A stretch of 64,000 bases of DNA from CADEER01 sp965216585 (GCA_965216585.1 CBDCGC010000003.1:4526001-4590000); one strand, 5' to 3'. Positions 52,565 to 61,951 are shown, counted from the first letter of the stretch. Numbers and translations: made by a program. Notes: a model not told the origin generated them from the sequence alone.

Positions 52565-55141
52565 ATGTCGGACGCATCCGAATTCAAGCACCTCGGTGGC
52601 GGGCGCAAGGGACTGTTTCTTCTCTTGCGCTACGTCTTCATCGCCGCGGCCTCGTATCTGGTTCTCCTGCAGCAGCCCGATCTCCAGGCCAGCCACGCCT
52701 TGATGATCGCGGTGGCGCTGGCGAGCAACGTCGCGCTGTCGGTCGTTTCCTCCTCTCTGGTCTTTTCCTGGTACGTCGAGGCGCCGGTCCTCATCGCGGA
52801 TACGCTGTGGGTGTCGTGGGCGCTTCACTCGACGGGAGCTGCCGGCCAGGAATTCTTTCTTCTCTACTTTTTCGTTCTTTCACTGGCGGCGCTCGGAGAG
52901 AGTCTCTTTCTCGTCCTGCTGGGTAGTACGACCCTGAGCTTCATCAACGTCTACCTGGACGGCTGGAATCCCAACAATCTGATCCAGGTCGTTTTCTTCT
53001 ACACGGTGGCGCTCTTCTACGGCTACGTCATCAAGGAGATCAAGAGCGAACGCCAACGCGCCGACCGCGGCATCATTTGGGTGCGCGAGCTCGAATCGAA
53101 AGTCGCCGAGCGCACGCAGGAGCTCTCGCATCTCTACGATGCACTGATGGAGTCCGAGTCGCGCTACCGCGCCGTCTCGGAGATGATGTCGGATTTCGCC
53201 TACGCGGCCAGACTGTCGCCGGCCGGTTTGGTTTTCGAGTGGGCGACGGATTCGTTCTCGCGCATTACCGGCTATGGGATCGAGGAGCTCACCGACGGAC
53301 AGTGGGAAAAACTCATCCACCCCGACGACCTCGAAGACATCCAGAGCAATGCAGAACGCTTGGTTCGCAAGGAGCCCTTCGTTGCCGAGTACCGGATCAT
53401 CACCAAGGACGGCGCCGTGCGCTGGTTGCGCGCGCACACGCGACCGGTCGACATGGAAGACGGCACGACGCGCATTCTCGGTGCGGCGCAAGACATCACG
53501 GCGCGAGCTCGAGCCGAAGAGGAGCAGCGGCGTCTCTTGGAAGTCCTCGAAGCGACGCCCGACCTGGTCGGGATCAGCGATCCCGAGGGGCGGGTTCTCT
53601 ACTACAACGCCGCCGGTCGCGGCATGCTCGGCATCGCCCGCGAAGGGGAAGTGTTGAACAACAGCGCTTCCGACCACCAGCCGCCATGGGCGTGGCAGAT
53701 GATGCGATCGGAGGCCATCCCGATTGCTCAGCGCGAGGGGTCGTGGCAAGGCGAAGCGGCGATCATCGGCGCCGATGGACGCGAGGTTCCGGTTTCGCAG
53801 GTCGTCGTCGCTCACCGCGGTCGCGACGGCAGCATCGCCGCCTATTCGACGGTTGCGCGCGACATCACCGAGCAGAAACAGCTCGAGGAGATTCTCCAGC
53901 AGGAGGTGCGCATCTCGACCGCGATGGCGCGCACCGGCCGCGAGCTGATTGCCGTCCTCGATGCCTCGGTCCTCGTCGATCGGTTGTGCCGCTTGACGCC
54001 GGAGTTGCTGCACTGCGATGCCAGCGCGACGCTGATGTTGAACCCGGACAGCGAAGATGCCGTGCCGGTCGGCTGGTACGGCGGCGATGCCGACACGATA
54101 TCTCTGGAGGAGTTCGGACTTCCCGATTCGTTGCGCAGCGAGTTGCTGACGGCGCTTGCCAAGGATGAAGTCATCGAGGTTCGCCACGATGACCCCAACG
54201 ATCCGCTGGCGATGCCGCACCTGCTCGAGACCTACGGCGTCAAGACGACGCTCTTCATGGCGCTGCGCCGCGGTGGCAAGCTGATCGGCTACCACACGGC
54301 GACGTCGCTGGCGGGCGAGGAAAAAGGGAAGGCGTCCTTTTCGTCCGAGCAAAAGCGCATCGCCCGCGGTATCGCTCATCTGGCGTCACTGGCGTTGGAG
54401 AACGCGCGCCTGACGGCGTCGCTCGAGAAAGCGAACCGATTGAAATCGGAGTTCGTCGCCACCATGTCGCACGAGCTGCGCACGCCACTGAACGTCATCC
54501 TCGGCTTCAACGACCTCTTGCGCGACGGTGAGTACGGCCCGATGACCAACGAGCAGAAGGTCATCTGCGACCGCATGGAGCAGAGCGGCTGGAATTTGCT
54601 CGAGCTCATCAACTCCACTCTCGACCTGAGTCGCCTCGAGCAGGGACGGCTCGCCGTCGATTATTGCGACACCAACATCAGCGATCTGCTGCGCCAGTTG
54701 CGCGGTGAGGTCGAGCCGATTCTCGAGCACAAGCCGCAGGTCGAGATGCACTGGGATGCGCCGCCGGACTTGCCGGAGATCTGCACCGACCCGGCCAAGC
54801 TGAAGGTGGTTTTGAAGAACCTGATCACCAACGCGGTCAAGTTCACCGACGAAGGTGCGGTCACGGTAGCGGCGTCGGCGAGGAACGGTTCCCTGGAGGT
54901 CGACGTTTCCGACACCGGCCAGGGCATCCCCAGCGATGCGCTGAAATCGATTTTCGAACCGTACCGTCAGGTCGACGGCTCGACGACTCGACGGCACGAC
55001 GGCGTCGGTCTCGGGTTACACATCGTCCGGCGCTACGTCGATCTTCTCGGTGGAGACGTCGAAGTCGAGAGCACCGAGGGGCACGGGTCGAGGTTCCGCG
55101 TATCGATTCCGCGCCAACCAGCCGGGCCCCGCGACCACTGA
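52565..55141 (+). CDS. membrane-bound hybrid-input sensor histidine kinase (PAS-PAS-GAF-HisKA-HATPase)
   Basis: This 858-residue protein has five or six N-terminal transmembrane helices to about residue 160, then a coiled coil. A PAS domain with PAC motif follows (YRIITKDGAVRWLRAHTRP, GAAQDIT), a second PAS (EATPDLVGISDPEGRVLYYN), a GAF domain (about 440-610), then HisKA with MSHELRTPLNVILGF (phospho-His at about 636). The HATPase boxes are NLITNAVKFTDEG, SDTGQGIP and GVGLGLHIV. The signal is unknown. No response regulator is adjacent, so it is an orphan kinase. The start at 52565 is the first Met after GAGG; an earlier ATG at 52508 is possible. Confidence 0.92.
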   Translation: MSDASEFKHLGGGRKGLFLLLRYVFIAAASYLVLLQQPDLQASHALMIAVALASNVALSVVSSSLVFSWYVEAPVLIADTLWVSWALHSTGAAGQEFFLLYFFVLSLAALGESLFLVLLGSTTLSFINVYLDGWNPNNLIQVVFFYTVALFYGYVIKEIKSERQRADRGIIWVRELESKVAERTQELSHLYDALMESESRYRAVSEMMSDFAYAARLSPAGLVFEWATDSFSRITGYGIEELTDGQWEKLIHPDDLEDIQSNAERLVRKEPFVAEYRIITKDGAVRWLRAHTRPVDMEDGTTRILGAAQDITARARAEEEQRRLLEVLEATPDLVGISDPEGRVLYYNAAGRGMLGIAREGEVLNNSASDHQPPWAWQMMRSEAIPIAQREGSWQGEAAIIGADGREVPVSQVVVAHRGRDGSIAAYSTVARDITEQKQLEEILQQEVRISTAMARTGRELIAVLDASVLVDRLCRLTPELLHCDASATLMLNPDSEDAVPVGWYGGDADTISLEEFGLPDSLRSELLTALAKDEVIEVRHDDPNDPLAMPHLLETYGVKTTLFMALRRGGKLIGYHTATSLAGEEKGKASFSSEQKRIARGIAHLASLALENARLTASLEKANRLKSEFVATMSHELRTPLNVILGFNDLLRDGEYGPMTNEQKVICDRMEQSGWNLLELINSTLDLSRLEQGRLAVDYCDTNISDLLRQLRGEVEPILEHKPQVEMHWDAPPDLPEICTDPAKLKVVLKNLITNAVKFTDEGAVTVAASARNGSLEVDVSDTGQGIPSDALKSIFEPYRQVDGSTTRRHDGVGLGLHIVRRYVDLLGGDVEVESTEGHGSRFRVSIPRQPAGPRDH

Positions 55142-55273
55142 GCCGGATCGGCCGGTGGCGTGCGCGGCGACGTGTGCCGAACCGCCCCTGACCGCCCGTG
55201 CCAGCTTCGATGCAGGAGGTTGACTTGAATCGGTCCGTGAAGGAGGTCGTGCGGACTTCTAACGGTACTTTGA
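55142..55273 (+). other. gene-poor stretch with one short open frame
   Basis: A 27-codon frame at 55210-55293 begins MQEVDLNRSVKEVVRTSNGT and has no recognisable family. Together with the decayed Ca-repeat fragment after it, this looks like degraded coding DNA. No promoter, repeat or RNA gene can be supported here. Confidence 0.3.
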
Positions 55274-55468
55274 TTTTGACCGCGCGCTGGTAACGGCGAT
55301 CGCGTTTCGATCCAGCTCTCAGAATGTCCAGGGTTGGTTTCCGGTGGAGTCCACGTGACCGTCAATGATCTTGTGCGCGCCGTCGGATTCGCGCTGGTAG
55401 GATACCCTGGCCCCGATCCGACGCCGACTCCTACTCCCGGGGTGTCGCAGGCGCGCGCCTTTCTTTGA
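55274..55468 (+). pseudogene. degenerate dockerin-like / T-P linker gene fragment
   Basis: Translation gives HVTVNDLVRAVGFALVGYPG followed by DPTPTPTPGVS and a stop. This is the second half of a Ca-binding repeat plus the start of a T/P linker, exactly the module seen in the FG-GAP and cytochrome proteins, but the upstream Asp-rich Ca loop (ECPGLVSGG) is degraded and there is no start codon or signal peptide. It indicates that further members of this secreted family once existed here. Confidence 0.55.
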
Positions 55469-55546
55469 CGTGCGCCCTGTGCCGCGTTACGACGGTGCGC
55501 ATCTGATCGCGCGACCGCTGCGGTCGTCGCCGGAAAGGAGAGTGCC

Positions 55547-56767
55547 GTGGTTGATGTGATGAACGGAATCCGCGTTCTCGAGGTGGCGGAGCACACCTTC
55601 GTTCCCGCCGCCTCGGCGGTGCTGGCCGACTGGGGAGCGGACGTGATCAAGGTCGAGCACGCCGAGCGCGGCGATGCCATGCGCGGTCTCGGCCGCACCG
55701 GCGTGATGGATCTGTCGCAGGGGGTGCACGTGCTCAACGAGCACTCGAATCGCGGCAAGCGCTCGATCGGCATCGATCTGGCGAAACCCGACGGGGTCGA
55801 GGTGCTCTACAAGCTGGCCGAGACCAGTGATGTGTTTCTCACCAACAAATTGCCGGCCGTCTTGGCCAAGCTGAAGATCGACGTCGCCGACATCCGCGCC
55901 CGCAATCCGCGCATCGTCTACGTGCGCGGCACTTCGTTTGGACCCAAGGGGGCGGACAGGGATCGCGGTGGCTACGACATGACCGCGTTTTGGTGCCGGG
56001 CGGGCAGCGCCAGCGGTGCGACGACGGCGGAGGTCGAGGGGATTGCGCCGCAGCCCGGACCGGCCTACGGCGACTCGATGGGTGGTGTGACGATTGCCGG
56101 TGGGATTGCCGCGGCGCTCTTCAAGCGCGAGCGAACGGGTGAGACTTCGGTGGTCGACGTTTCGCTCCTCGGTCTCGGTTCCTGGGCGATGTCCGCCGCC
56201 ATCGCGCTGTCGCTGCAGATGAAGATGCCGTGGGCGCCGATACCGATGGGCGGCGACGGTCCCGGCAACCCCCTGGTCGGCGTCTATTCGACGGCGGACG
56301 ACCGCTGTGTGAGCTTGGTGATGCTGCAGGGCTTTCACTACTGGCCCGATTTCTGTCGCCACCTCGGCAAGCCCGAGCTGGCCAAGGACGCCCGCTTTGA
56401 CTCGCACGACAAGTTGACGCAGAACGCCGGCGAGGCGCGCAAAGAAATCGCTGCAGTGATGCGGACGGCCACCTTGGCCGAGTGGACGCAGCGGTTTCAG
56501 ACCATGAAGGGGCAATGGGCGCCGGTGCAAAACACGCTCGAGGTGGTCGCCGATCCGCAGATGCGGGCGAATGGATACCTGGCGCGCACGGCGACCAAGC
56601 ACGGCGTCGAGTTCGACCTCGTCGCCAGCCCGGTGCAGTTCGACGAGAATCCGACGCCGACTTCGCGAGCCCCTGAGTTCAACGAACACGGCGACGAGTT
56701 ACTCGAGGAGATCGGCTACGATTGGGACGCCATCATCGCCCTCAAGGCCGCCGGTGCGGTGACGTGA
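55547..56767 (+). CDS. CaiB/BaiF family III CoA-transferase
   Basis: This 406-residue protein has the type III CoA-transferase fold: GIRVLEVAEHTFVPAASAVL, ADWGADVIKVEHAERGD, SIGIDLAKPDG and VYVRGTSFGPKG. The catalytic Asp is in AYGDSMGGVTIAGGIAAALF, and VDVSLLGLGSWAM follows. The C-terminus matches (ANGYLARTATKHGVEFDLVA, PEFNEHGDELLEEIGYDWD). It moves CoA between carboxylic acids, for example in aromatic, carnitine or bile-acid breakdown. The substrate is unknown. A GTG start with AAGGAGAG upstream is chosen. The esterase gene follows 30 bases later, making a likely operon. Confidence 0.92.
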   Translation: MVDVMNGIRVLEVAEHTFVPAASAVLADWGADVIKVEHAERGDAMRGLGRTGVMDLSQGVHVLNEHSNRGKRSIGIDLAKPDGVEVLYKLAETSDVFLTNKLPAVLAKLKIDVADIRARNPRIVYVRGTSFGPKGADRDRGGYDMTAFWCRAGSASGATTAEVEGIAPQPGPAYGDSMGGVTIAGGIAAALFKRERTGETSVVDVSLLGLGSWAMSAAIALSLQMKMPWAPIPMGGDGPGNPLVGVYSTADDRCVSLVMLQGFHYWPDFCRHLGKPELAKDARFDSHDKLTQNAGEARKEIAAVMRTATLAEWTQRFQTMKGQWAPVQNTLEVVADPQMRANGYLARTATKHGVEFDLVASPVQFDENPTPTSRAPEFNEHGDELLEEIGYDWDAIIALKAAGAVT

Positions 56768-56797
56768 TCTGCGGTTGTGCGTCGAGAGGGGGGCTCG

Positions 56798-57742
56798 ATG
56801 GCTGAGTATGCGTACGACCCCGAGCTCGCCCCGGTGGTTCCGTTGCTGCCGGTCGAGACCGATTGGGCGGACATCGACGAGGCGCGAGCGACGCTGGCCG
56901 AGATGATCGCCAGTGTGCCGGCCGCTTCCGGTGACGATGTGCAGGTGGAGTGCGAAGACCGCACCATTCCCGGCGCCGCCGGTTCGCCCGATGTCGGCGT
57001 GCGCATCTACACGCCGTCCGGCGCCGGCAAGGTGCGTCCGGGGTTGCTGTACATCCACGGCGGCGGTTTTTGCTTCGGCTCGATCGACACGGAGCATCAG
57101 GGCGCGCTCGCCGTCGCCGACGCGGTCGGCGCCGTCGTCGTTTCGGTGGAGTACCGATTGGCGCCCGAGCATCCGTTTCCCGCCGCCATCGAAGATTGCT
57201 ACGCCGCCCTGCGGTGGTTTGCCGCCAATGCCGCGGCGCTGGGCGTCGACGTCGACCGCATCGGCGCAATGGGCCAAAGCGCCGGTGGTGGCCTGGCCGC
57301 CGGTCTCGCTCTGCTGGCGCGCGACGAGGGCGGGCCGAAGCTCTGCTTTCAGCTGCTCGGCATTCCCGAGCTCGACCACCGTCTCGAGACGCCTTCGATG
57401 CGCGCCTTCGTCGATACGCCGCTGTGGAACCGCCCCAACGCGATCATGAGTTGGCGCTACTATCTCGGCGAAGATCCCGGCGAGGTGTCACCCTACGCCT
57501 CGCCGGCGCTCGCCGATGACCTGAGTGGCCTGCCACCGGCCTACGTGACGACGATGGAATTCGATCCGCTGCGCGACGAGGGCATCGACTACGCCATGCG
57601 CCTCTTGCAGGCGGGCGTGTCGACCGAGCTGCACCAGTACCCGGGAACGTTTCACGGCTCCAGCCTGGTCGCCAGTGCTGCCGTCTCGCGGCGCGCCAAC
57701 GCCGAGATGATGGTCGCCCTGTCGCGCGGGCTGCGAGTGTGA
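56798..57742 (+). CDS. HSL-family alpha/beta hydrolase (esterase/lipase)
   Basis: This 314-residue enzyme of the hormone-sensitive-lipase group has LLYIHGGGFCFGSIDTEHQ for the oxyanion hole, VVVSVEYRLAPEHPFPAAIE, the nucleophile elbow GAMGQSAGGGLAAGLALL with Ser, EFDPLRDEGIDYAM with Asp, and PGTFHGSSL with His. The triad is complete. It is a probable short-chain esterase or CoA-pathway hydrolase. The ATG at 56798 has GAGAGGGGGG upstream; a GTG at 56777 lies on the far side of that site. It follows the CoA-transferase closely. Confidence 0.9.
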   Translation: MAEYAYDPELAPVVPLLPVETDWADIDEARATLAEMIASVPAASGDDVQVECEDRTIPGAAGSPDVGVRIYTPSGAGKVRPGLLYIHGGGFCFGSIDTEHQGALAVADAVGAVVVSVEYRLAPEHPFPAAIEDCYAALRWFAANAAALGVDVDRIGAMGQSAGGGLAAGLALLARDEGGPKLCFQLLGIPELDHRLETPSMRAFVDTPLWNRPNAIMSWRYYLGEDPGEVSPYASPALADDLSGLPPAYVTTMEFDPLRDEGIDYAMRLLQAGVSTELHQYPGTFHGSSLVASAAVSRRANAEMMVALSRGLRV

Positions 57743-57775
57743 CGACAGTCCGCTGGCGGGCTGTGGCCGAGTTGC

Positions 57776-57877
57776 CTACAGCGCTAGCGGAAACGCACCG
57801 ATCCAAAAGAGCGTCAGTCCGATCATCACCGCAGCGAGGGTGACCGTGAGGCCGCGGCGCAGAACCGAGGTGCTCAT
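57776..57877 (-). CDS. 33-residue single-helix membrane protein
   Basis: A small frame starts MSTSVLRRGLTVTLAAVMIG and ends WIGAFPLAL with one clear transmembrane segment preceded by two arginines, so its N-terminus should stay inside. GGAGGAG lies just upstream on the minus strand, which supports real translation. It is too short for standard gene finders. Its role is unknown; such peptides often regulate a membrane partner. Confidence 0.5.
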   Translation of the reverse strand: MSTSVLRRGLTVTLAAVMIGLTLFWIGAFPLAL

Positions 57878-57935
57878 CTTCGCATCTCCTCCACGATCGA
57901 AGAGATGCGCCAAGGCGGCGAAATGCTGCACGGCA

Positions 57936-58178
57936 TCAGCGCGATTTCGAGATGCCAATCGTGCCGCTGTCGCTGTCGTAGGTGAGCACGGCCTCTCCCT
58001 TTTCGAGTTGGCGGCAAACGCTGGCGACTTTGGCCTCGAGGCCGACGTCAGTTCTGCCGTATTCCGTTCCCTCCCGCGTGACGAACTCCTCGACGACCCG
58101 CCGCAGCGTTTCGGGTTGGAGGGCGTCGTGGGGAATGACGGTTCCCGCCTCCAGCTCGTCGTCACTCGTCCTGCTCAT
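57936..58178 (-). CDS. YheU family protein (UPF0270)
   Basis: This 80-residue protein contains IPHDALQPETLRRVVEEFVT followed by REGTEYGRTDVGLEAKVASVCRQ-like residues and LEKGEAVLTYD, the YheU/UPF0270 pattern (the E. coli protein has the same E-P-E-T-L and REGTDYG blocks). Family function is unknown. It is an isolated gene between the small membrane protein and tRNA-Ser. Confidence 0.8.
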   Translation of the reverse strand: MSRTSDDELEAGTVIPHDALQPETLRRVVEEFVTREGTEYGRTDVGLEAKVASVCRQLEKGEAVLTYDSDSGTIGISKSR

Positions 58179-58270
58179 CTCGCTTCCACGGTCTGACGGC
58201 TGCCGGCCGGCCGGTCAAGAGGGGCTGGCGTTGTTGACCGGGCACGGTCGAACGGGCACATTCCCGCAGG

Positions 58271-58357
<87 letters not shown>

Positions 58358-58445
58358 TCTTCCGCGCTCTTTGATGTTGCACCCCGCCAAGCCAGGCGCT
58401 ACGGATTGAGATCGCAGAGGGATGGACGAGTTGCCGACACTAGGC

Positions 58446-58680
58446 CGGCGCAACGAGCTCATGGGAGCACAAAGCGCGCAAGCATATCGAGTACAAAGTA
58501 AGGAGGGGCAAAAGGAGTTGTGACGGCTTGGTCGGCGCAACGAGCTCACCGGAGCGCGAAGCGCGCACGGGAGCGTTCCCAGAAAGGAGCAAGGGAGGAA
58601 AAGGAGTTGTGACGGCTTGGCCGGCGCAACGAGCTCATCGGAGCGCGAAGCGCGCACGGGAGCGTATCAAAGACGGTAAG
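58446..58680. repeat. three tandem copies of an ~88-bp repeat
   Basis: The unit begins CGGCGCAACGAGCTCA and continues with GGAGCGCGAAGCGCGCACGG-like sequence, then AAAGGAGTTGTGACGGCTTGG. Copies start at 58446, 58533 and 58622, spaced 87 and 89 bases apart. The second and third are nearly identical in the first 45 bases, and the first is diverged. A partial copy on the other strand lies at 43695-43732. It fills the gap between tRNA-Ser and the SRP RNA gene. Long minus-strand frames here arise only from the repeat. Confidence 0.75.
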
Positions 58681-58700
58681 CGTTTCTAAAAGAAAAACGA

Positions 58701-58806
<106 letters not shown>

Positions 58807-58816
58807 TGGTTTTTCT
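58807..58816 (+). terminator. T-rich terminator of the SRP RNA
   Basis: TGGTTTTTCT directly follows the closing helix of the SRP RNA. Upstream AAAAAC (before 58701) can extend that helix with the GTTTTT, making an intrinsic terminator. Confidence 0.6.
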
Positions 58817-58854
58817 TGGTGGTGGGCTGGGACGGCGAGGTTGGATCGGGGGGC

Positions 58855-60546
58855 ATGACGTATATCGTATCGGCGCGGCGCTGGCGGCCTCAGGTGTTTG
58901 CCGACCTGGTCGGTCAGGAGCACATCTCGCGCACTCTGAGCAACGCCATCCGCGCAGATCGGGTGGCGCACGCGTTTCTCTTCACCGGGTTGCGCGGCGT
59001 CGGCAAGACGACGGCGGCGCGGATCCTCGCCAAGGCGCTCAACTGCGAGCGCGGGCCCAATGCGGAGCCGTGCAACGAGTGCTCGAGCTGCCGGGAAATC
59101 ACCGAGGGCCGATCGGTCGACGTGTTGGAAATCGACGGCGCATCGAACACCGGTGTCGACGACGTGCGCGAGATCATCGACAACGTGCGCTACCAGCCGG
59201 CCGGCGGCAGGCACAAGATCTACATCATCGACGAGGTGCACATGCTGTCCAACAGCGCCTTCAATGCCTTGTTGAAAACGCTGGAAGAGCCGCCGCCGCA
59301 CGTCAAGTTCGTCTTTGCAACGACCGATCCGCAGAAGCTCCCGGCGACCGTTCAATCGCGTTGCCAGCGCTACGATTTTCGCCGCATTCCCCTGGCCCTC
59401 GTGGTCGAGCGCTTGCGCGCCATCGCCGACGATCAGAAGTTGAAGATCTCGGACAAGGTGCTGTTCACGCTGGCGCGCGAAGGCGAGGGCAGCATGCGCG
59501 ACGCGCAGTCTCTCTTCGACCAGATAGCAGCCGGCGCCGATGGCGCGGTCGCCGACGAGGAGGCACTGCTAGCCCTCGGCGTCGCCGACCGCTCCGCCGT
59601 ATTCGACATCGCCGCTGCGATCATCGCTGGCGAACCGGCGCGCGTCGTCGAGGTGCTCGACTCGTTGCACCGCCTCGGTTGCGACATGCGGCGGCTGACG
59701 CGCGATCTGCTCGAACACTTCCGCGATCTGACCGTCGCCCACGTCAGCAAGGGGGCGCTGTTGCCCGAGCTTGCCAAAGAAGATCTCGAAGCACTGCGGG
59801 TTCAAGCCAAGGGCATCGAGCCGCGCGACGCCGACCGCTGTTTCAGGTTGCTCTTGCAGACCGACGAAGAAGTCGCGCGCGCGGCTGCGCCGAAACTGGT
59901 CCTCGAGATGGCGGTGCTGCGGCTGGCGGCGCAGGAGCCGCTGGTGCCGGTCGACGAGCTCTTGCAGCGCATCGAGGCGCTGGCTGCCGGCAACGCCAGT
60001 GGCCGCGGCAAGGCCGGGGGCAGCGGCGGCGCGCCGAGCGAGAGCGCCGCGCGTTCTCGCGCGAATGCGCCCGCCAAGACACGGCCGGCGCGCCGCGGTG
60101 CCGCCGCCGCGAGTGTGGAGACGCCGCCGGCGCCGGCCGGCGACGCCGCGCACGGCGAGCCGACGTGGCAGGGGTTCCGTGCCTTTGCCGGCGAGAGGGT
60201 GCCGACCATGGCGGCTCATCTCGCGACCTGTGAGAGCGGCGCGCTCGAGGGCAACGTTCTGACCATCGTCACGCCACCGGGGTTTCGCGCCAACTACCTC
60301 CGCGATGCGGAACGAGCGGCGCATCTACAGGAGCTGGCGTCGGAATTCTTCGGCCGGCGCATTTGCGTCTCGATCGCCGTCGGCGCCGGCGCGGCAGAGC
60401 CCGAAGCGCCGGCGAAGCCGAGCCAGGCCGATCGGGCCGAGGCGGCGCTGCGCAATCCAACCGTGCAGGCGGCAATCGAGATCCTCGGCGGCGAGCTCGC
60501 CGAGGTGCGCGAGCGCCGTTCGCGCCCAGGGGGAGAAGAGCTGTGA
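58855..60546 (+). CDS. dnaX: DNA polymerase III subunit gamma/tau
   Basis: This 563-residue clamp-loader ATPase has VSARRWRPQVFADLVGQEHI, Walker A GLRGVGKT (45-52), and zinc cysteines at 64, 73, 76 and 79 (CNECSSC). Walker B/DEVH (IIDEVHMLSNSAFNALLKTL) and the sensor-1 and Arg-finger region LPATVQSRCQRYDFRRI follow. The C-terminal part (GDAAHGEPTWQGFRAF onward) is a DnaX domain for tau binding. No A-rich slippery site for gamma production is visible. The ATG at 58855 follows a GGATCGGGGGG region; earlier starts lack homology. It is the first gene of the dnaX-ybaB-recR operon. Confidence 0.96.
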   Translation: MTYIVSARRWRPQVFADLVGQEHISRTLSNAIRADRVAHAFLFTGLRGVGKTTAARILAKALNCERGPNAEPCNECSSCREITEGRSVDVLEIDGASNTGVDDVREIIDNVRYQPAGGRHKIYIIDEVHMLSNSAFNALLKTLEEPPPHVKFVFATTDPQKLPATVQSRCQRYDFRRIPLALVVERLRAIADDQKLKISDKVLFTLAREGEGSMRDAQSLFDQIAAGADGAVADEEALLALGVADRSAVFDIAAAIIAGEPARVVEVLDSLHRLGCDMRRLTRDLLEHFRDLTVAHVSKGALLPELAKEDLEALRVQAKGIEPRDADRCFRLLLQTDEEVARAAAPKLVLEMAVLRLAAQEPLVPVDELLQRIEALAAGNASGRGKAGGSGGAPSESAARSRANAPAKTRPARRGAAAASVETPPAPAGDAAHGEPTWQGFRAFAGERVPTMAAHLATCESGALEGNVLTIVTPPGFRANYLRDAERAAHLQELASEFFGRRICVSIAVGAGAAEPEAPAKPSQADRAEAALRNPTVQAAIEILGGELAEVRERRSRPGGEEL

Positions 60547-60863
60547 GCAAGGGGTTTGGTTTCGGCAACCTGATGGAGCAGGCGCAAAACCTGCAGGAAA
60601 GGCTGGCCCAGGTGCAGGAAGAAGCCGGCAAGCGCACGGTCGAGGGCTCAGCCGGTGGCGGCATGGTGGTGGCCACGGTCAACGGCCGTCTCGAGGTGCT
60701 CGATCTGAAAATCGAGCCGAGCGTCCTCGGCGGCGACGATCCGCAGATGTTGAAGGATCTAGTGATCGCCGCGGTCAATCAAGGCTTGCGCGCGGCGCAG
60801 CAACAAATGGCCGACGAGATGGGGAAGCTGACCGGTGGATTGAAGATTCCGGGTCTGTCCTAG
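60543..60863 (+). CDS. ybaB: YbaB/EbfC nucleoid-associated protein
   Basis: This 106-residue protein with a GTG start overlaps the dnaX stop by four bases (GTGA). It has NLMEQAQNLQERLAQVQEEA (a helix), then VEGSAGGGMVVATVNGRLEV and KIEPSVLGGDDPQMLKDLVI, the standard YbaB core, ending MADEMGKLTGGLKIPG. The protein binds DNA as a dimer and is almost always encoded between dnaX and recR. Confidence 0.93.
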   Translation: MSKGFGFGNLMEQAQNLQERLAQVQEEAGKRTVEGSAGGGMVVATVNGRLEVLDLKIEPSVLGGDDPQMLKDLVIAAVNQGLRAAQQQMADEMGKLTGGLKIPGLS

Positions 60864-60899
60864 TTGAACGGCGGGCGGCTCGAGTGAGGGGAGGATGGG

Positions 60900-61499
60900 A
60901 TGGCGGGAGTTCCGGCGCCGCTGGCGCGGGTGATCCAGGAATTGGTCAAGCTGCCGGGGATTGGTGAGAAGACGGCGACTCGGTTGGCGTTTCACATGAC
61001 CCGCGCCGCGCGCGCCGACGTCGAGGGGTTGGCCCAGTCGCTGCTCTCCCTGCGCGAGGAGCTGTACACCTGCTCGATCTGCTGCGCTCTGGCCGGGGCC
61101 GACCCTTGTGAGCTCTGTGACGATCCGCGGCGGCGCGCCGACCTCGTCTGTGTCGTCGAAGAAGCGGCGGATTTGGCCGCCATCGAGCGCTCGGGCGGTT
61201 TCGACGGGCGCTACCATGTTCTGCAGGGAACCCTGGCGCCGCTCGATGGCATCGGTCCCGACGATCTCCGCATCGCCGAGCTGGTACGCCGACTCGAGGG
61301 TGACTCGATCAAGGAGCTGATCATCGCGACCAACCCGACCGCCGAGGGCGAGGCGACGGCGATGTACCTCGCCAAGCTCACCAAGCCCTTGGGTGTTACC
61401 GTCACGCGTATCGCGCACGGCATCCCGATGGGTGGCGATGTCGAATACGCCGACCTGGCCACCCTGGGCAAAGCCCTCGAGGGCCGCCGCGAGATGTAG
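60900..61499 (+). CDS. recR: recombination mediator RecR
   Basis: This 199-residue RecR has an N-terminal helix-hairpin-helix, VIQELVKLPGIGEKTATRLA. The zinc finger cysteines follow (CSICCALAGADPCELCDD), then the Toprim domain with CVVEEAADLAAIERSG, ELIIATNPTAEGEATAMYLA and RIAHGIPMGGDVEYADLAT. It acts with RecF/RecO in loading RecA at gaps. Length is normal, and it is the third gene of the operon. Confidence 0.97.
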   Translation: MAGVPAPLARVIQELVKLPGIGEKTATRLAFHMTRAARADVEGLAQSLLSLREELYTCSICCALAGADPCELCDDPRRRADLVCVVEEAADLAAIERSGGFDGRYHVLQGTLAPLDGIGPDDLRIAELVRRLEGDSIKELIIATNPTAEGEATAMYLAKLTKPLGVTVTRIAHGIPMGGDVEYADLATLGKALEGRREM

Positions 61500-61951
61500 G
61501 ACACCACCCCAGCCGGGTGCCGGCAAAATGTGGGACGCCCATTGCAGTCGCGCCCGGCCGAGGCAGGACACCCGGCGGCCGCTTTTCGGCGGAGAAAAGT
61601 CGTACTTGCGCTAGGGGGGGGCGATGTGGCAAAAGGGTGACTGAAGCTTTGGCAATTTTGGGCCTTGGCGAGGAGATGGAGGTGGCTGCGGTAGGGATCG
61701 AGGGGCCTGAGCGGAGCGGATGAATTTCGGAGGGGCTGCACCCTTTCCCCAAAACCCTGTTTGAACGCGGAATCCAATCGCATTTTTCAGGTGTTTGATT
61801 GAGCAGGTGGATGCCCGCCCGCGGCTCGTTTGACGGCCGGCAGGGCGATTTGTTTGTCCCAGTTAGACGACATGACAGGAATCATTGAAACAGGCGCTGG
61901 CTGGGCTTTCTCAAAGCAAACCATTTCAATTGTCAGTGAGGAGGTGTGGGT
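61500..61951. other. intergenic region upstream of the OmpA-family gene
   Basis: No gene is supported. A short inverted pair CCGGGTG/CACCCGG lies near 61514-61574. The 3' end carries GAGGAGG (61938-61944) before the next ATG, and TTGAAA (near 61885) may be a -35, though a matching -10 is weak. Confidence 0.4.

Noticed and set aside
58816..60546. A programmed frameshift site in dnaX
   Set aside because: No A-rich slippery heptamer with a downstream hairpin was seen.
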